Shown piece by piece: positions 57,460-64,000 of a stretch of DNA of 64,000 nucleotides (position 1 is the first letter of the stretch; the number at the start of each line of letters is the position of its first letter). Both the position numbers and the translations under genes were made by a program. The stretch lies in the NCBI GenBank assembly GCA_026874595.1, contig CM049313.1, forward strand, positions 74,456,659 to 74,520,658, read 5' to 3'. The notes beneath the pieces are model-generated. The model ran no database searches. It saw only the letters and a program-made list of their open reading frames with translations, and had not been told where the DNA came from. The DNA is from Sipunculus nudus. Lineage: Eukaryota > Annelida > Sipuncula > Golfingiida > Sipunculidae.

Positions 57460-58093
57460 TAGCCCTAGCACCCGTCCTCTCTTATTACGCTACGCTGTGC
57501 GAGAGCCCTAGAAGATGATTTGAGGAAACTGGAGACATTCCACATGACAATTAAATTCTTATATTTCGTCTGAAAATTTCGTATTCCTTAAGAAATAAAA
57601 ATATTCTTATCAAATACGCATTTAACATACCACTTACACAGTGTTTGTCCACTTTAAATGTTGATTAGAAGAATATGTATTATCCTAATAATCGGTGATA
57701 CACGGGGAACAATGTCTGCTCTGGGTTTCCCCCCAGCCACGGCTTGCAGGCAGCCGCCTGTGTAACCAGTGGTAACGGGCCGTCTTGGCTCAGCGAGCAA
57801 AGGTCACGCAGTTCATTGTTTCAGATTCTGAGACAGTTTCAAGCGCAAGGGTTGCAAAGTTTTAAAAATGAGTCTTGTTTACATACTAAAACATAATATT
57901 TAGCTGAATTTCTTGGTCATTCGAATAAAGTACTTTATCTCCCTTAGATAACTTAAAGTTTCCTTGTCATAAAGCACTATTTGATTTTAAATGATTTTTT
58001 TTCAGACAAGGGTTTGAAGTTCTCCAGTTTACTCTGAAGCTTTTTATGCGGCAGTATCCAGGGTCCTGGATACCGCCGCTTTTAATGCAGCTA
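57460..58093. mobile_element. 634-bp insertion in the minisatellite, with a near-terminal hairpin
   Basis: Sequence unlike the array. It starts TAGCCCTAGCACCCG and ends CTTTTAATGCAGCTA, so only four bases are inverted at the tips. Near the right end is a strong hairpin: GCGGCAGTATCCAGG (58048-58062) pairs with 58065-58079 over 14 of 15 bases with a 2-nt loop, 14 nt before the junction. A subterminal hairpin recalls Helitrons, but the required CTRR end is not seen. The array flanks TGTCTTGAC and TGTCCTGAC could be a 9-bp duplication or simply repeat units. No protein recognised; class unknown. Confidence 0.5.
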
Positions 58094-60960
58094 TGTCCTG
58101 ACCTGATCCCTCTCTTTTATTCATGAACCTGACACTGTCCTGGCCTGATCCCTTTCTTGATCATGCACCTGACACTTTCCTGACCTGATCCCTCTCTTTT
58201 ATTCATGAACCTGACACTGTCCTGGCCTGATCCCTTTCTTGATCATGCACCTGACACTGTCCCGACCTGATCCCTCTATTTTATTCATGAACCTGACACT
58301 GTCCTGGCCTGATCCCTTCCTTGATCATGAATCTGACACTGTCCTGACCTGATCCCTCTCTTTTATTCATGAACCTGACACTGTCCTGGCCTGATCCCTT
58401 TCTTGATCATGCACCTGACACTGTCCTGACTTGATCCCTCTCTTTGATCATGAACCTGACACTGTCCTGACCTGATGCCTTCTTTGATCATAAACCTGAC
58501 ACTGTCCTGACCTGATCCCTCTTGATCATGAATCTGACACTGTCCTGACCTGATCCCCCTGTTTGATCATGAACCTGACACAGTCCTGGCCTGATCCCTT
58601 TCTTGATCATGAATCTGACACTGTCCTGACCTGATCCCTCTCTTTTATTCATGAACCTGACACTGTCCAGGCCTGATCCCTTTCTTGATCATGCACCTGA
58701 CACTGTCCTGACTTGATCCCTCTATTTTATTCATGAACCTGACACTGTCCAGGCCTGATCCCTTTCTTGATCATGCACCTGACACTGTCCTGACTTGATC
58801 CCTCTCTTTGATCATGAACCTGACACTGTCCTGACCTGATGCCTTCTTTGATCATAAACCTGACACTGTCCTGACCTGATCCCTCTTGATCATGAATCTG
58901 ACACTGTCCTGACCTGATCCCTCTCTTTTAATCATGAACCTGACACTGTCCTGGCCTGATCCCTTTCTTGATCATGAATCTGACACTGTCCTGACCTGAT
59001 CCCTCTCTTTTATTCATGAACCTGACACTGTCCAGGCCTGATCCCTTTCTTGATCATGCACCTGACACTGTCCTGACTTGATCCCTCTATTTTATTCATG
59101 AACCTGACACTGTCCTGGCCTGATCCCTTTCATGATCATGCACCTGACACTGTCCTGACCTGATCCCTCTCTTTTATTCATGAACCTGACACTCTCCTGG
59201 CCTGATCCCTTTCTTGATCATGCATCTGACACTGTCCTGACCTTATCCTTCTCTTTTATTCATGAACCTGACACTGTCCTGGCCTGATCCCTTTCTTGAT
59301 AATGCACCTGACACTGTCCTGACTTGATCTCTCTCTTTGATCATGAACCTGACACTGTCCTGACCTGATGCCTTCTTTGATCATAAACCTGACTCTGTCC
59401 TGACCTGATACTTTCTTTTATTCATGAAACTGACACAGTCCTGACCTTATCCCTCTCTTTGATCATGAACCTGACACTGCCCTGGCCTGATCCTTCTCTT
59501 TATTCATGAAGCTGACACTGTCCTGACCTGATCCCCCTGTTTGATCATGAACCTGACACAGTCCCGATCAGATCACTCTCTGTTATTCATGAACCTGACA
59601 CTGTCCTGACCTGATGCCATCTTTGATCATAAACCTGACACTGTCCTGACCTGATCCCTTTCTTGATCATGCACCTGACACTGTCCTGACCTGATCCCTT
59701 TCTTTTATCCATGAACCTGACACTGTCCTGACCAGATCCCTCTCTTTAATTCATGAACCTGACACTGTCCTGACTTGATCCCTCTATTTTATTCATGAAC
59801 CTGACACTGTCCTGGCCTGATCCCTTCCTTGATCATGAATCTGACTCTGTCCTGACCTGATCCCTCTCTTTTATTCATGAACCTGACACTGTCCTGGCCT
59901 GATCCCTTTCTTGATCATGCACCTGACACTGTCCTGACTTGATCCCTCTCTTTGATCATGAACCTGACACTGTCCTGACCTGATGCCTTCTTTGATCATA
60001 AACCTGACTCTGTCCTGACCTGATACTTTCTTTTATTCATGAAACTGACATGGTCCTGACCTGATCCCTCTTTTTGATCATGAATCTTACACTGTCCTGG
60101 CCTGATCCCTCTCTTTGATCATGAATCTGACACTTTCTTGACCTGATCCCTCTCTTTTATTTATGAACCTGACACTGTCCTGGCCTGATCCCTTTCTTGA
60201 TCATGCACCTGAGACTGTCCTGACTTGATCCCTCTCTTTTATTCATGAACCTGAAACTGTCCTGGCCTGATATCTTTCTTGATTATGCACCTGGCACTGT
60301 CCTGACCTGATCCCTCACTTTTATTCATGAACCTGACACTGTCCTGGCTGGATCCCTTTCTTGATCATGCACCTTACACTGTCCTGGCCTGATCCGTTTC
60401 TTGATCATGCACCTGACACTGTCCTGGCCTGATCCCTCTCTTTTATTCATGAACCTGACACTGTCCTGACCTGATGCCTTCTTTGATCATAAACCTGACA
60501 CTGTCCTGACTTGGTGCCTTCTTTCATCATAAACCTGACACTGTCCTGACCTGATCCCTCTCTTTTATCCATGAACCTGACACTGTCCTGACCTGATGCC
60601 TTCTTTGATCATAAACCTGACACTGTCCTGACCTGATACTTTCTTTTATTCATGAAACTGACACAGTCCTGACCTTATCCCTCTCTTTGATCATGAACCT
60701 GACACTGCCCTGGCCTGATCCTTCTCTTTATTCATGAAGCTGACACTGTCCTGAACTGATCCCCTTGTTTGATCATGAACCTGACACAGTCCCGATCAGA
60801 TCACTCTCTGTTATTCATGAACCTGACACTGTCCTGACCTGATGCCATCTTTGATCATAAACCTGACACTGTCCAGACCTGATCCCTCTCTTTGATCATA
60901 AACCTGACACTGTGCTGACCTGATCCCTCTTTTTGATCATGAACATGTCACTGTCCTGAT
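58094..60960. repeat. ~42-bp minisatellite, right part, with higher-order units
   Basis: About 70 copies. Two unit types alternate in places, '...CTCTCTTTTATTCATGAACC' and '...TTTCTTGATCATGCACC', giving an ~82-bp dimer. Larger blocks are also duplicated: the series at 58432 recurs at 58796 (364-bp offset), and the unusual series from 59407 (GATACTTTCTTTTATTCATG, then CCCGATCAGATCACTC) recurs from 60635 (1228-bp offset) for about 235 bp with few changes. Every unit carries TGATCATGA or TTATTCATGA. Non-coding. Confidence 0.9.
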
Positions 60961-60964
60961 CTGA

Positions 60965-61620
60965 CATTTCTTCAGATGCAAGGTTTAGATGCTCTATCTG
61001 TTTTCTGTCATTATGACCTTATATGCTGCAATGAACCAGTTCCTCTATAGATTTGAATTGTGCAAACTTCTGTTGTGTAATGCATGTCTTTTCCATTATA
61101 ACAAATTGTATAATTTTCTGGATCTCTTGGTATGCTGATACTTCATATTCCTTTTAGCATGGGAAATGATATGGTCCTCTTTTCTTATTACCAGCTGTAT
61201 TGTCCATTCCATTAATGACAAAGTTTGCTTATAGATCTAGTAAGGGGTTTTCTAACCCTCAACTTAAAGTGGGGCCTTTTTTATTGTGGAGAAGCAACAC
61301 ATGTCAATCAGGAGATGCCCTGGCTGACTTGGCTCAAACAATGTAATACATGTTCCTGCTGGCTGAAACACTGCATGTTGCGGATCAAAATAAGACCTCT
61401 GGTCAGTTATGGACATGTGGCCTTGTTTAGGTAAACAGACACAGGTGGACTGTGTTTACCAACATGCAGAGCCATAACAAGGTGTTAAACAGCTGTATGC
61501 CAGTCTTTGTGATGGGATGGTTTTGCTGGGAAACTATTGTATAAAACAAAACAGAATGAATAGTGTGAAAGAATAGGCATTATATATGGCTCCTGAGATT
61601 ATTTTCCTTAAAATATTTCA
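60965..61620. other. Nothing firm
   Basis: A stretch after CATTTCTTCAG (60975) is open as MQGLDALSVFCHYDLICCN but has no donor before its stop; not called. Confidence 0.35.
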
Positions 61621-61621
61621 G

Positions 61622-61651
61622 CTTTGGTTCAACCATTTAAAAATTGCTCAG
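61622..61651 (+). CDS. Possible microexon p5 of the plus-strand gene
   Basis: 30 nt between TTTCCTTAAAATATTTCAG and GCTCAG|GTACTG, in phase 0 LWFNHLKIAQ. It fits the phase of p4. Such a short exon can easily arise by chance, and 6 kb separates it from p4. Confidence 0.22.
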
Positions 61652-61677
61652 GTACTGATTTCCTTGGTTAATTTATT

Positions 61678-61937
61678 CACATGACAAAATTGTACACATC
61701 ACAAAATTGTGAATGTCACAAAATTGTACATGTCACAAAATTGTTCTCATCACAAAATTGTCCACATCACAAAATTGTTCATGTCACAAAATTGTCCACG
61801 TCACAATATTATTCACGTCACAAAATTGTACACATCACAAAATTGTCCACATTGCAAAATTGTACTCATCATAAAATTGTACATGTCGCAAAATTGCACA
61901 CGTCACAAAATTGTCCAAATCACAGAATTGTCCAAAT
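61678..61937. repeat. 17-bp minisatellite, about 15 copies
   Basis: Units CACAAAATTGTACACAT with variation in the last five bases (ACATGT, CCACGT, TTCATGT). All frames stay open for much of it because the unit lacks stops in most phases; not coding. Confidence 0.88.
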
Positions 61938-61944
61938 TATGATG

Positions 61945-64000
61945 TCATTGAGCTGAGATACACCAATTTATCAGATACTTATATCATGTATGGGCTTCTA
62001 CTACTCAAATACTTAGATCAGTAGACATAAACCATTAAAGATGTCATGATTTATATGATAGCTTTAAGGCTGAAGGACTGCTATGTGTATAGACACTTCT
62101 ACCATTTATGGCCTATGTTCTAGAGATGGCTGCTTGACATCAGTTTCTTTTGACCTCTTAAGAACTTTTCATACCTACAGGATGAGGTCAGATGGGTGAA
62201 TCCCTAATCTAAGATATTTGTAAAGACGAAATAAAAGCCAGAGTGTGATATGTTATCTGATCCATAGGCTAATCAGTTACAACAGGTCTGGATGCCACAC
62301 CCCAGAGGCAAACAGCTGGGCACGTAGATATGACATCACAGGTCTGATAAGGGGACATCACCTACCTGTTGTTGCTTGACTACTATGAGTCAGGGTGTGA
62401 AGTAAGAAGACTCATTTTTGGAGTCAGGAAGGCTCAGATTATTCACTAATTTAGCTGTCAGATGGTCAGGTGTCTGTGGCATCTGTTTATCTGCCAGAAT
62501 ATTTTTTTAACAGTGGTGTGATGGAATCCTACCTTAATGCAAGTTTTCAAACATCCATGATATGGAATTGTCTTAATTTTTGGTGGCCCCACTTTAATTC
62601 AGTCATAGTCTCAGAGGCAAATTAGTGAAATCTCAAATTTCAAGACAGATGTCCCTCTGACAAGTTAAAATTTCAGGATTATTCCTAGAAAATGGAGAAA
62701 TTATTATACTTATGGATTAATAATGACAAATTTTTATCAAGTGTTTCATATCCAGTAGATAGGGACTCTTAAAGGCCATTGATCTCTCCTTTTGTTCAGA
62801 TCTACACACTGCATTTATTTCTCTACACATAAACAGTTTATAAAGGTTTATAGAGCATTCCATAGTCTTTACCATTATGCAATGGTTAGTAAAAATAAAT
62901 GTGCATCATCCACACATATCCATGTCACCATATAAAATTAGTCGGGCAGAGTAATGATAATGGTATTAAGTTCTTAGTCACCTGCCAATATCAAACTCTG
63001 ATTACAGAATATCATAAGATACAATATAAAATAATACATGAAAGAGTATTATAAAATATGATATAGAATGAGTCAGGCAGAATGATCATAATGGTATTAG
63101 ACTCTTAGACTCCTGCCAGTACCTATCAAACACTCACTGAATGAGATTACAGAATATTACCATCACTTAGGAAGGAATGCCTTATCTTTTAGACCAGAAA
63201 AGTAGGCAGGAAATCCTTCACAAGGTGCTTTAATGTGCTTAGAGGTATAGATTAATAATGAATAATTCAAAATATTCAAATGGTTATACTTAGTAGGGAT
63301 CACAAGTCTCCTGGCAACTAGCACCTGGCTGGTAATGAACAGTCTGCAACATTTTAATTGGTTATTTTGTTAGATGGAATAAGAAAGGGACAATGAATAT
63401 TAAGCAGGGAGATTTATATATTGTCAGGGTTGTTTACTGGCCAGATTTTTAAAATTTTCCTGTTTTAAACTTTGCCTGGCTGTCCTAAAAATTTAGTTTA
63501 AGCATGTTTAACTTTTTCCCGAAATCTATTGGATTATTAATTATTAAGGTCTATGGTATAATCTTTAATTAGATTTTCCTCAGCTTTAGGTAAAAAATTT
63601 GTAACTTGAGATGTTTAAACAATGCTTTTTATATCATTTTACATCATTTGTGACGTCATGCATTAGGGTACCATAAACAAGTATGAGAGATTTTCTTTGT
63701 TTTTAAATGGTTCTGACATCGTACATTGAAAAGATGGGATGTTGCCCTCAGAAAACTGGGTTAGTATGTTGTAGGTCCTAACTCACAAAACACCTCAGCA
63801 GTATATTAAAATATTACAATGGCCAATACTCTGTTAACCTGGCATGTTTATAGGAAGTGCACAAAAATTTAATGATGTGTACAAACTCTTGTGTAAATAT
63901 TTATAATGATATTGTATATAATACTGTGCTTTCAAGTTTATCTTCTTTATTCATCATACCTGTTAAATGCTTAGATCTCTTGCTGTATAACATTGGAATT
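61945..64000. other. Unrecognised AT-rich sequence
   Basis: A ~110-bp decayed duplication at about 62930-63010 and 63065-63150 (GT(C/A)(G)GGCAGA(G/A)T(A)ATGATAATGGTATTA, CTGCCA(A/G)TA) is the only structure seen. No gene supported. Confidence 0.4.

Noticed and set aside
57460-58093. Helitron call for the insertion
   Set aside because: No 5' TC start, no CTRR 3' end and no clear A/T target, so only the hairpin supports it.
1-64000. tRNA, rRNA, CRISPR or prokaryotic operon features
   Set aside because: Looked for B-box-like GGTTCGAATCC strings, repeated spacers and Shine-Dalgarno-spaced gene runs; none seen.

Overview
The window looks like nuclear DNA of an animal, most likely a marine invertebrate and possibly a bivalve mollusc. 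It is AT-rich, with no operons or dense coding. A few short exons with GT-AG or GC-AG boundaries sit in long introns. Minisatellites, transposon remnants and dispersed repeats carrying the GGTGGCGCCACC palindrome make up much of the rest. The mollusc assignment is an inference from repeat style (tandem-unit elements like bivalve 'pearl' elements, and an element ending in CCGT-type tandem runs). No diagnostic mollusc gene was seen.

Layout. 1-6.8 kb: the 5' part of an arrestin-domain (alpha-arrestin/ARRDC-like) gene on the minus strand, three exons running off the left edge. Two exon-intron borders are tandemly multiplied, so extra splice donors recur along the DNA. 6.8-23.2 kb: mostly unrecognised DNA with two short inverted-repeat transposons (8965-9189; 20770-21106), hairpins, a duplicated E-box block, a degenerate ACCTG-rich tandem repeat (15.8-17.1 kb) and one copy of the GGCGCC repeat family (18.1-19.3 kb). 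23.2-26.3 kb: a 60-bp minisatellite. 28.1-32.7 kb: two composite repeat elements. 33.7-41.2 kb: a roughly 30-bp minisatellite split by a complete but dead Ty3/gypsy LTR retrotransposon (33913-38907, 5-bp target duplication GTAGC). 41.3-56.8 kb: putative host exons on both strands, a 335-bp-period repeat, and a MULE-type DNA transposon with about 730-bp inverted ends (45549-49715). 56.9-61.0 kb: a roughly 42-bp minisatellite with higher-order structure, interrupted by a 634-bp insertion. 61.0-64 kb: a 17-bp minisatellite and unrecognised sequence.

How it fits together. The transposons are relics: the gypsy pol has at least three in-frame stops and several frameshifts, and the MULE has lost the 5' part of its transposase. 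Host coding sequence is sparse. Best supported is the arrestin-domain gene. Two further exon chains (plus strand 41.7-61.7 kb; minus strand 50.8-51.3 kb) rest on splice signals and matching phase only, and I could not name their products. I found no RNA gene, CRISPR array or bacterial-type feature.
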